From contig JACDQD010000103.1 in assembly GCA_019843655.1 (NCBI GenBank), positions 1,178,001 to 1,242,000 of the forward strand: DNA of 64,000 nucleotides. The letters are read 5' to 3'. The translations under genes and the position numbers were made by a program. Below the pieces are notes generated by a model that was given only the letters and a program-made list of their open reading frames with translations, was not told the DNA's origin and did no database searches. Shown in pieces: positions 1 through 12,500 of the stretch. Numbering within the stretch: position 1 is the stretch's first letter; each line of letters starts with the position of its first letter. Origin of the DNA: Lethocerus indicus (taxonomy: Eukaryota; Arthropoda; Insecta; Hemiptera; Belostomatidae).

Positions 1-22
1 AGTAACTTTCTACCTGTTACAG

Positions 23-1675
23 CTATGGAGTTCTGGTTGGGACAGGAGCTGGACTCTCATTCCCACCTGGCATATTCATTGTGACTTCATACTTTGTTAA
101 ATATCGGGGTTTGGCCAATGGACTGGCAATTTCAGGAAGTGCAATAGGCTCGATTATCCTGCCACCTTTTCTCCGATATCTGTTGGAGAATTTTGGGTAT
201 AGGTTGGTGAAATCATTAATCACTTATTATTATTATTATTCAAATGCTAAAAATCATAGAATGAGTCTACAAGCCTAATACTTTTAGCCTGGTAACTTTC
301 TCTAAACCTTTAAAGTGTCAACTGTTTACAAAAATGTTAATAAATAAATATATTTTTTCTTGTTCACAGAGGAGCAGTACTCATAATGGGAGGGATAACA
401 TTAAATGTTTTGGTGGGAGCTCTTCTCTACGAACCAGTTCAGAAGCACATGAAACTTGTGAGAGTCATCAAGGAGTACAAAAATGGCGATTGTGATGTTA
501 TCAAACTTTGCAGTCCTAGTGAAAGTGAAAATGAGGAAAAGTTATTAGAATTTGTAACTCCCAAAGCTGAGAATCAGGAAAGAAAAAATAGTAATTCAGT
601 TGTAATGGTGCCAGCAGTTAAACCTACAGTTAAACTTGAATCAGAATGTAAAGAGCCTCTTTTAGAAAATGGTTCAAGAAGTAGAAAAATAAGCACAGGA
701 GCTAGTTTTGGAAAGTCAGCACTGAGTTTAGATGCGGGACCACTAACAAGAAAAGTTAGCAGTTGCTCCTATGGGAGAGGAGGAGGAATGGGTATTGGGA
801 GTACAGGACACTTGAGTCGCAAGACAAGTGCTTATGCTCGCCCCATGGGAATTGGCAGTACTACTCAAATGACCAGGAACTTCAGTGTTGCCTCTAATAT
901 GTCTAGCTCTTCTTTTAGATATGTCAGCACAGCATTTCATGGAAGTACACTAGTTGGATTACATCCTGAATTTTCATCAACCCTCAATGTAAAGCCAACC
1001 AAAAAGAGCTTCAACTGGTTTGGACTTTTTAAAAAGCCAAAGCAAGAAAAACCAAAAGAAAAAAAGGACGATTTAAATGGCACATTCTCCGTATGGTCAT
1101 TACTTAAAGATCCTGTCTACATTATAATTTTGATATCAAATGCTTCTAATGCTATTGGTTATACCAATTTCACAATTCTTGTACCGGCGTATGCTATCTC
1201 TCTTGGGTTTGATAAATCCAAAGCATCATACTTATTATCAATTGTAGCCAGTTTGGATTTAGTTGGGCGAATAGGAGGGTCAGCTCTGTCTGATTTTCTT
1301 AAAATTGACAAGAGGATTTATTTTGTAGGTGGACTTCTAATTTCTGGATTGTCTTTGGCATTTCTCCCTTTCTTCAGTTCATACAACACTGTGGCCATTT
1401 TTTGTGCAATTTTTGGACTTGCTTCTGGAACATATGTTGGAATTACAGCAGTTATTATGGTTGACATGCTGGGAGAAGAATTGTTAGCATCTTCATATGG
1501 AATATCTCTATTTGTTAATGGTTTGTTACAGTTAGTTGGACCACCAATCTGTGGAGTACTGTTTGAACAAATAAATAGCTATGGACCTATTTTCAATGGG
1601 TTAGGAGTGTCCCTAGTTATAGGTGCTGCAGTGTGGGGTTTCGTTCCACTATTTAAAACAAAGGAAAGTTTCTAG
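23..1675 (+). CDS. SLC16-type monocarboxylate transporter, 3' part (two last exons)
   Basis: Proton-linked carrier of monocarboxylates or related small solutes in the plasma membrane (major facilitator superfamily). Exons seen: 23..202 (after TTACAG, phase 2) and 370..1675 (after TTCACAG), ending in TAG. The junction restores GYRGAVLIMGG in frame. The 494 visible residues begin at the YGVLVGTGAG-SFPPG segment typical of TM4 in MCTs, pass TM5-6 (LANGLAISGSAIGS; GAVLIMGGITLNVLVGALLY), then a roughly 200-residue cytoplasmic loop rich in Ser, Arg and Gly, then TM7-12 starting at WSLLKDPVYIIILISNASNA and containing the DLVGRIGGSALSDF motif. The N-terminal exons with TM1-3 lie left of the window. 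The loop holds four spaced Arg-Lys/Asn-x-Ser sites. Family identity is strong. The substrate and the exact insect orthologue cannot be told from this fragment. Confidence 0.9.
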
Positions 1676-3000
1676 ATATTTTAATGGTGTTAATACTTAG
1701 GAAAATACAATTGTCATATTATTTGTAAATTAACCAGTATTCTTATAAGTATGTTTGTAATTTTGTATTTTCTACAATAATGTAAGTGCCACATTAGACA
1801 ATTTATGTTAGACATATCCTTTTGTAATATAAGAAAATAACATACAATTATGTTAGAAATAATTGTTAAGTTTACCTCTTGATAATTTCAGTTCATAAAC
1901 TTATTATTCTTAATTTAAAATATAATAACATTCATTTGTTTAAGCAATTTTATGCATATTATGTTTAGAAAAGTACTATCTAAAATATGATTTGAAGGAA
2001 TTTGTCATTACATTATAAAATGTATGACCTTTGTTGGATAAATTAAATGAATTCTGAATATATGAGCTTATTATAATAAGGTTAAAGAAATCATGAAACA
2101 ACAGGGTTTCTGAATTTTTATCTATTTCAATTCGCAATATATAAAGCCATAAATTCAGATATCATTCATTTAAACTTCCTATCATATCCAAATAGTTATA
2201 AGGAGAAGGTCATTATTTGTTTACTCATGTTCCTGTGTCCATAAGTTTACAATTTCTAAATGTACTTAATGAAATGTATTTTCATGTTTAAACTAGAATT
2301 ATGAATCAAATGAGATATAAGAAAACACTATATATATTTTTTTATATATGGGTGGTCATTCCACTTGAACACCTTAATGTTTAAAAAATGAGTGTCCCCT
2401 TATATTACAAAATATTGGTGTATTCTTACCAACTTCCTTCTTAGTTTAGTACAAATTATATATCTTTTAATTGTATTTTATTCCAAACAAACGCTCTTAC
2501 TTATCATCTTGCATTTCTGTGATTTAATGTATTAATATAAATATTTAAAAATTTAAATACTTTAGGAGAATTTATAATATAATTTGGTCTTGGATAATTT
2601 CATGTTATGATTTAATTAATGTGTTTTAACAGAACACAGCCAATCAGTAATATTTTATTCTAGAGAAAGCAATTGTGCCATTTTAATTGTATAGCATATA
2701 ATTTATGTGTTTAGTACCTTTTATACCGATTTTATAGCTATATTTTACCAGTGCTGTTACCTTGACTTTTAATTTGTGACACTGTAATATTATTCAGATT
2801 TTTATGTTTGAATTGTTCATGACGTATATTCATAACTTGTACAATTTTTAACAGTAAATTATTTATAAATGAGCTTATAGTTATGCAGCAATATCCAGCT
2901 GTTTGATAGATATGGTTATATGTGTATGTTTATTTATTTCCATAAATAAAAAGATTTTTGTGTGTATTAATATAATGTTTTCTAAATATATAAATAAAAA
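1676..3000 (+). other. Probable 3' UTR of the SLC16 transporter
   Basis: AT-rich, no open frame of note. AATAAA signals at 2945..2950 and 2993..2998 are the likely polyadenylation signals, which would make a 3' UTR of about 1.3 kb. An earlier cleavage site cannot be excluded. Confidence 0.5.
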
Positions 3001-4601
3001 GTATTTATCAATGAGTCCAGGACTTTTCACAATTGCCTAATCTCCATTATGAAATAAATTGAAATTATGTGGCAAATTTGTGACTGAGTGCAAGCTTCAG
3101 GTTGATTATAATTACACAGATCATTTCTAATAACTGTGATAGTTAACATGTAATGCACTAGTTTCCAAACTTTTTCTTACTGTGCCACCTTTTAAAAATA
3201 AGTACTCTTGATACCTGAAACTGAAGTTTTGGCAGAATTCTTCACATTACTTGGAAAAAGTAATGTATTGTGATTTTTCACCTCTGAATGATTAAAGGGC
3301 TGTAATCCCCTAAATTTCTTTATGCTCCTATTTTCTGGATTGACAGGAAGTTGAGGTTATGCAAAAATTATTTATCACTAATTCTCCAACTTCTCAAACA
3401 ACCAGGAACCTAAAATGACAAATTTTCCCAATTTTAACTCATCACTAAATTTGGCTCATCAGCTGAAATTTGGCAAATTTTAATTGTTCACTAACTGAAA
3501 TACTGGTTACTCCTACGAGTTGAGAGAAAAAAAGAAGGAGTACAACAAAATCCCAAAAACTATTATTTATTATTCATTGTGTTACATAATTTCGGAGGTG
3601 AATAAAAAAAGATCTAGATGTTCTCATGAAAGAGGAAATTTACCAGAATTAGAAAAGCGTAAGTTTTTCTTTTTAAGTAATGTTGAATACCATTTAGTTG
3701 GCCGCTTCTTTGTTTCATTCACCTCCCGAAATTATGTGACATCATTCATAATAAATAATGAATTCGATTCCTTACCTATAAATAATGTTAATAATAAATA
3801 AAGTAATACCCGACTTAGACGCGTAATTTTTTTCTTTTGATAAATGTTTGAATAAATGTGGTCCCTTAGAGAAACTCGTCGAAGGGTCCGGTATATTGAA
3901 TGTAGATTATCAATAGGTGCTTTAAAGGTGGTTGTCATGTCTTGTAAATTGTTTCGATTTCTTTGTTATTTTTCATAGATTAAGGTATTACTAGAATAAA
4001 TTCTATAATTTTGTACTAGAATAGTACGTCATCAATTTAAAATTCTATTTGGAATAGGTACCTATAATATATATTATAGTAGGCAATATTTGAGGGCAAT
4101 TAATTAAATTATAACTCTAATATAATCCTACCGATTATTTTGACGTAAATTTTTTATTAATATTTTTTACACTTTTTCTTATGTTTAAAATATATTTTTT
4201 TAATTTGTGTCGTAGTAATTATATGGTATAGTTAATGCTTCATACCGTAGTTTTTAAGGTTTTAATTACTAATGAAATAATGTAATAAGTTTCTATCCGA
4301 AAATATAGTCTTTATGGTGACAGATACTAATAGAATCTTACGCGCTTACTATAGGCTGGAACTGAATTGAGTGCTGTTCTGTTCGGGGACATCAATAATT
4401 CTTTCTGAAAGGGTTAGTGATTACTGATTATACTGTCGAAAATTTACATTAAAATTTTGTTTAGTGTTGGATTTCATGATGGTTTACTAAAAGGAAGTTC
4501 ACGTTCCTGGAAGCTTTGCGGATTGAAAGTAATGGTTGCTGCTTGCGTTGTGTTATTACAGTAGCTGGTTATTTATGTAAACACATGGACCTTGCTCAAA
4601 A
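3001..4601. other. Intergenic spacer upstream of Ctr9, no gene seen
   Basis: AT-rich sequence between the transporter 3' end and the Ctr9 start. A 93-codon open frame at 3520..3801 has low-complexity Lys/Asn composition and overlaps an antisense frame of similar quality, so I do not call it. The last 250 bases before 4602 should contain the Ctr9 promoter and short 5' UTR, but no TATA box or clear initiator stands out. Confidence 0.5.
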
Positions 4602-7600
4602 ATGACGAACTGCATAGAAATCCCGTTACGAGATACCGATGAGGTGGGTAATTGCTTTTAAAAAGTGTATTATGAGTTATAATGGTTATAAAGGAAGAAT
4701 GTTGCGTATGTTCAGGTAACATAACCTGCACGGATTAGTCTAACTACGTTTATTATAAATTACTTTGTTCACTATTATGTGTTGAACTCAGAAATGTTAT
4801 GCCATTATTATATTTCACGGAAAACAATTTCATATTAAAAAAGAAATGGCTTCAAATAATTGTCATCACGTTTATATCATTACAGTATTTATGTGTAGTC
4901 ATGCCTTCTGGTCAGTTAGTTACTTGCTATAATATACTTTTACTCATTTTAGGTCATAGAATTATATTTTGACCAACTACCTGATGGAGATGAAGTTCTT
5001 GGAATTCTTCGCCAAGAAAATGCACAGCTTCACCTTTGGGTGGCACTTGCAGTAAGTGTAATAACAGTACCTGTCACTACAGTAAATTTATAACCAGATG
5101 GAAGTAGTAATAAGTGTATCCTTTTTTCAGCTGGAGTATTATAAACAAGGTAAGATCGATGCATTCCTTAAAATGTTGGAGGCATCTCGATCCGATGCCA
5201 ATATTGACTACCAAGATTATGAAAAAGACCAGATGCGAACACTGGACATGTTGGCCGCTTATTACGTGCAACAAGCCAACAGAGAAAAGAATAAAGACAA
5301 GAAGAGAGAGTTATTTGCAAAAGCAACAGATCTGTATACGACAGCAGATAAAATCATCATGTATGACCAGGTATTAAAATAAGATTATTTTATACCCTAT
5401 GAAAAATATTAATTAATTACTTTACATTTTATAATTGACTTAATTAGTCTAAAAACTCAGTACTAATTATAGATCCAAACATTATTTTAGAACCATTTAT
5501 TGGGCCGAGCATATTTCTGCCTTCTTGAGGGTGATAAAATGGAACAGGCTGATGCCCAATTCAATTTTGTATTGAACCAATCGACAAACAACATTCCATC
5601 ACTGCTTGGAAAGGCTTGCATAGCATATAATAAGAAGGTAAACTATATGTTTAAATAAGTTGAAAACACGCAATTATAATTATTAGGTGTGAATGAATTA
5701 TAAATTGATGTTTAAGGATTTCCGTGGAGCTTTGGCATTCTACAAAAAGGCACTCCGCACGAATCCCAATTGCCCTGCTGCTGTTAGACTGGGAATGGGA
5801 CATTGCTTTATGAAACTTGGTAACCAAGAAAAAGCAAGGTATGATTCTAGTTTATTAAGTAGTTTTTCTTTTACATTGTTTGAAAGAATGGAATATAATA
5901 CACATATATTTCTGTATTGATGGTTATTATAATTTGTTCAAAGGCTTGCATTTGAACGAGCTTTAGAACTTGATCCTCAATGTGTTGGAGCCTTGGTTGG
6001 ATTGGCTATTTTGCGTTTAAACAAACAACAACCAGAAGATATTAAAGCTGGTGTTCAGATGTTGTCTAGAGCATATACAATTGACTCTACAAATCCCATG
6101 GTGCTTAATCACTTGGCCAACCATTTCTTTTTCAAAAAGGTTGGTACCACGTTTACTAATTTTCATTATGAATGGTTTTAGATTTCTTATTTTTGTTGTG
6201 AATTTGATATTGCTTTACTATTTTAATTTAAATGTATGTTTATTGCTTATTACTTTACTGCTTACTCCTCAATATAAGTAGAATATGGAGATCAGTGTGT
6301 TTAAGCAATTTTTTCCTTGACAACTCTATTGTTTGATGACATATATGCTCTTAGTTAATAAATTAAGCAGTGGCATATCAATCAATAGCAACATTTATAT
6401 TTTATAATGTCTAGGACTCATAACATTCAGTTTTTCAAGTGTATTAATTAACTATTCTGAGCTAAACAATGTTCTTACTAATGCACTTGGTTACTGTAAT
6501 TTGCTGGTTGTTAGAGGAAATGCTTTACACAATTTTTATTTTTTAGGACTATTATAAAGTTCAACACTTGGCGCTGCATGCTTTCCACAATACTGAGAAT
6601 GAAGCAATGCGAGCCGAAAGTTGTTATCAACTGGCTAGAGCATTTCATGTGCAGGTGATATATTTTTATTTCTGTTATATTTTGAAGGAGACCATAGATA
6701 CTTATTTGAAGTAGTTAAATAATAACATTCATAATTTGAAACCAATAACTTAATTTTTTTTAAGGGTGATTATGATCAAGCTTTTCAGTATTATTACCAA
6801 GCAACTATACAGTTTGCACCACCAATGTTTGTACTCCCCCACTTTGGTTTAGGGCAGATGTATATATACAGAGGAGATACAGAAAATGTATGTAAAATTT
6901 AATATACATAATTTACCGTGTATTATTTTTTCTTTTATAGTTTCTGTATGGCTTTAATGCATTGTATAAAATATGCTTGTTATATGCAATATTTCAGGCT
7001 GCTCAGTGTTTTGAAAAGGTGTTGAAGGCTCAGTCAGGAAATTATGAAACCATGAAAATTTTAGGTTCACTTTATGCTAGCTCCCCTAGCCAATCTAAGA
7101 GAGATATTGCAAAAAATCACCTTAGGAAGGTATGACATTTTAAAATTCACTGTGCAAGCAATTATCAAATTTATCTATATCACCTCTATAACCCAACTAT
7201 CTATTTTAGGCACAAATGTGTCTGATGACAAGTCTCTCTGTTATCCCATACAACAGATCTGATATGCATAGGTTTTTTAAATTAACATGTTATTACAGCT
7301 TATTTTACACTTAGCTGTTGCAATATGTTGTAGAGTTAAATTCAGATATAAATAATTGTATGTAAATTATGTTTTTATATTTAGGTAACAGAACAATTTC
7401 CGGATGATGTTGAAGCATGGATAGAATTGGCTCAAATATTGGAACAATCAGACCTGCAGGGTTCACTTCAGGCTTATGGGACAGCTACAAAAATCCTTAC
7501 TGAGAAAGTTAATGCTGAGATACCTCCTGAAATATTGAATAATGTTGCATGTCTTCATTATAGGTATGCTACCTGAATTTGTCAATTCACTTAAATGGAA

Positions 7601-9427
7601 TGGTTTCATATTATAACATAATGATTAATTTTTTAATCAAGGGGTCATTTTTGCTTTATTTTATTGTCTCTGTTATTTTATTATGTTCATTTCATTTTGT
7701 ATGTTTATAATGTGTAATATTTGATCATTATTTCTAATGATTCTAAGTTTAATAATATCAATTTATAGGTTAGATAATTTGGATGAAGCCAAACGTAATT
7801 TTGAATTGTCATTGGCAAGAGCAAAAGCTGAAGCTGAACATGATCCACAATATTATAATTCGATAGCAGTAACTACTACCTATAATCTAGGTAGATTAAG
7901 TGAAGCATTGTGTCAGTTTGATAGGGCTGAAAAACTTTATAAGGATATATTGAGAGAGCATCCAAATTATGTTGATTGTAAGTGGTACATTATAAAAGCT
8001 TGTTATTTGAAATATTATGGTTAAAATTAAGATCTTTATTGAACATATATTATTTATGTATGAGCTGAATATTTAATTGAAAAGCATTAATAAAATTGAA
8101 AATATTTGTTCTTGTAATTTAGTCTCTTAAAGATGTTTAATTATGACTTTCAATTGCTATATAAATTATTGAAATTATAAAATTACAGGCTATTTGAGAT
8201 TAGGTTGCATGGCCAGAGACAAAGGTCAGATTTATGAGGCTTCTGATTGGTTTAAAGAAGCAATGAGAATAGACAATGATCATCCTGATGCTTGGTCACT
8301 TCTTGGTAATCTTCACTTGGCTAAGCAAGAATGGGGACCAGGCCAAAAGAAATTCGAGCGTATTCTTAAGGTGCCTTTAAGTTTCGTTGAAATGTTTAAC
8401 ATGTTTTAATGAAATAAATACTTTTTATTATTAATTTACAAATATAATTGAAGCTCAGTGACTACTGAATAGTGAACACTAAAAATGCATTAATTTTTTA
8501 AAATTTAGTGTCCAGCAACATCCACTGATGCTTATTCCCAAATTGCTCTGGGCAATATTTGGCTTCAGACATTGCATCAACCCACAAAGGACAAAATGAA
8601 AGAGAAAGTTCATCAGGACAGGGCTTTATCAATGTATAGTAAAGTACTGCGCATAGACCCCCGCAATATTTGGGCTACTAATGGAATTGGTTAGATATAT
8701 ATAGATAATGTTATAATTAATTAGTTAAAGTTAGTCATGTTTAAACATTTATGCTTAATAATGTACAGTGATATTTTCCTATAAATTAATCACGTCTTTA
8801 AAATTGTTTACTTGTAGGTATCAATAGAAGAATTGTTTCTGTCAATTCTGTTTCAAAGAGAAGTGGAGTTAAACAAAAATTGTTTAGCTCTTATAGGTTT
8901 AAGAAAGCAACCATTGAATATTTAAATGTAAAGTATCTAAACTGAATATTTTTCCAGGAGCTGTACTGGCTCATAAGGGCTTTGTCAATGAAGCACGAGA
9001 TATATTTGCACAAGTTCGTGAGGCAACTGCAGATTTTTGTGATGTTTGGTTAAATATTGCACACATTTATGTTGAGCAGAAGCAGTTCGTCAGTGCTATT
9101 CAAATGGTAAAACAAATGCCAGTTAAAATTTATAATATGTCATTTCTACTGGTTTCTGGGACTCAATATTTAAATCATAAGATTATGTAGTTTTAGTATT
9201 CTGTTTGACCTTTTAATAAACAATTTTTCTTAATTTCCCAAACCATGACATCATTGTAAATTTTAGTTGAGAGTGATCTGTTGAATTTGTTCCAGTATGA
9301 AAACTGTTTACGAAAGTTTTTCAAACATCACCATGTTGAAATAATGTTATATTTGGCAAGATCATGTTACAAGGCTGGTAAACTTAAGGAAGCCAAGAAT
9401 GTTTTGCTTAAGGTAAAGGATTTTTTT

Positions 9428-9506
<79 letters not shown>

Positions 9507-12500
9507 TATTTCTATATAGTAGATCCTATTTTCTGATTCACTTGTATTTTCTAGGCAAGGAGGGTGGCCCCACAAGACACTGTTTTATTGTATAACATCG
9601 CACTTGTACTTCAAAAATTAGCAACTCAGATACTTAAGGATGACAAGTCTCCTTTAGATGTAGTATTGCAGGCTGTGCATGAGTTGGGATTGTCTCAGAA
9701 GTATGAGACATTTTATTTATTATTTTTTATAATTTTTAGGAATCAAATTATTGTTTGTCCTGTTGGGCAATGTAATTATTTAAGTCTGCTTTTTATGGTC
9801 CATTAGTTAAAACTATTATTAAATTGTTATAACTGTATAAACTTAATACAATCTAAGAAATAAAATGATAAGAACAAAAAATTCCGGCTGATCTAGAATG
9901 ATATATAGAACAATAAAAAAAATTGAACATAAACCAAATGTTATTACATTTTAAAAAGATTAATAAAATAACAAGTTTGCTTGTCACAACCTTATTTATA
10001 GGAGCAACAGTAATTTATATTAGTGTTATTATTTCACAGGTACTTCCAATATTTGTCAATGTTCGGGGACAGGATGAAATATGACATGGGTGCAGCTGCT
10101 GCTGAAGCAAGGCAGTGCAGTGACCTGTTGTCTCAGGCTCAGTATCACGTGGCCAGGGCCAGACGTGCGGATGAAGAGGAGAAGCAACTTAGGGCGAAAC
10201 AGGAAAGGGAACGTAATGAGTTCAGGCTCAGGCAGTTGCAGCACCAGGTAAAATCTGTTGCCATGTTTTTATGGCCTAATGAAAAATCATTACATTCATA
10301 TAACTTCATTGTTTTCATTATGATTTATAATCTTGTACACTAAAATATAATGGTGAGCTCAATTTAATTAAGATGAAGTTGATTTAATCAACATGTCCTA
10401 AAATTTGTATTAAAATTAATATCTGTGGTAGGTAAAATACAAGGAAGTGTAAATATTGCTGAAATAAGTGATTTTTATATGATTCAGTATTGTTCAATTG
10501 AATGTGGGAATCCCTTTTGTAAATGTACATTTATTGTTCCTCTCTAAGTCACCTATAATAGGTTTGTGTGATTCTGTATTTGTATGTCATTTGAAATGAT
10601 ATTCACGTATTGTCACAATATAGTTATTTAAATTATTTTATAATATTTCAACTTAATAGGCAGTGTTGTCACCAATGCTATTTATAGTTTACAGTTTCTT
10701 GTTTCAGACATCAAATGTTTACTCCCTTTGCCATTCACCTTACATTTGGTCTAGAAACATACATCTATGTTTTTATTGTTAGTTATATAAGAACAGACTG
10801 TAATAATATTTGTTTTGGATAACACATACAAATAGAGAATTTAATTCTTTTTTATATTTGAGTATTTAATATTTGTTATTGTTTGTTACTAATAATTATG
10901 TAAATTGTTCAATATCTTTCATCAAGAAGTGTTATAGGATATGTTTCACATAATTTTTTATGTTCATTACCATTGAAAAACATACTTATATTTTTATTTT
11001 TATTTTAGTAAGTTGTCAGTAGTGATGAATAATGTGGGTAAATGGTTGGTAGAGAATATAGTGGTTTGGGTTAGCAAGAAGTAATAAATGAGTGTCATTG
11101 TGTGTGTAATTCTCATGCAGGAACAGTCAGCTGTTTCATCCCCCCATATTATAGGTTATCTCTGAGGGCACTTGTTGTTAAACATTTCAAAACCTCCTGC
11201 TTCAGAGGAACTAGTGGAATCTATCTAATCATTTAATCATTGATTTCACTGATTAGTGAAAATTTGAGTTGTGCTTATACAGGCTAGACTTTTGCTCCTT
11301 ATTGAGTGAATACTTTTATACCTCTTACTTATGGGATTTAAACACTTTAACTTTTTGTTTAAATGCATCAATTATTTGCAATGGATGTTTGAAGTATTAT
11401 TTTTCAATGTTTCTTATGTATTTTAATCAAGCAGTGTTAATGCTTTAAAAACACTTTTCGTACAAAACTATACTAATTTATGAGTGGAATCAAAGCTTAA
11501 CAACTATGAAGAGAAACGAAAGGAAAAAGGTACTGAATGGTTAGCCAAACCTTTCCAATTGAATTACAATGTTGGGGTAATCCTTTGAACAACTGGCAGG
11601 CATGTTTTTAGATTGTAAAGAAATGCCGAGAATAGTGCACTATATTGATTGAAATCATTTATGAATGAGACAACATAAAACACTTGAACACTAATGGAGC
11701 AAGGCATAACTATATGTGAACATATTTTGAAATAATGTAGCATTTTACAATCCATTGTAATACCTAGTATTAAGTTGATTGGAAAAATTGTACATACAAA
11801 TAAGATTGAGCACTTTGGATGTAAAAAGTACATTTATAGTTTACAGATAATGTGTGAAGTCAGGCTTTGGGCACATTTGCCTATTTAAGGTTTCGACTAT
11901 TGTCAAATTAACCCCTTAATTTTTGTTGACTTTCACTGCATCTGTATTATATGTATTTATTCAAATGTTCAGAGCTACGGCAAAAACATAAGTAATATTG
12001 TAAGTACTTCTTTCCTTACTCTTTAGGTGTCAATTACAATTGAAATGAATTATTATAATTAAAAACAATGTTATTTCATTAACAATTGTTTATTACTCAA
12101 TTTTATTATATTTAAATGAAACTGACAATATTTGGTACATTTATATTTAATTCCTGGAAGCAGTGATAATTACAAATAATGAAATCAACATATGATATAT
12201 AACTTATCTTGATATTTGAAACATACAATATAATATATTTGAACTATATTGTTTTGTTATGAAATATCATTCTTAACCATTTAGTAGATTTGGTAGCTTA
12301 ATGTAGTTGAAAACTGATGATGTTAGGATGTATGTACTTTACTATTGTACATATATTCTTACATCATGAAATCCCTTTAAGTTAATTGTATTTGTTACTC
12401 TATAGAAATTGCATAAATGCTCAGTATGTGAAGTTTATCACATGTGGTGACTCACTGACATTATCATTTCCTTAAAAATGAGATAAAAATGATGCAGTGA

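Noticed and set aside
3520..3801. A 93-codon frame between the transporter and Ctr9
   Set aside because: Low-complexity Lys/Asn/Ser composition, no homologue recognised, AT-rich surroundings and no splice context.
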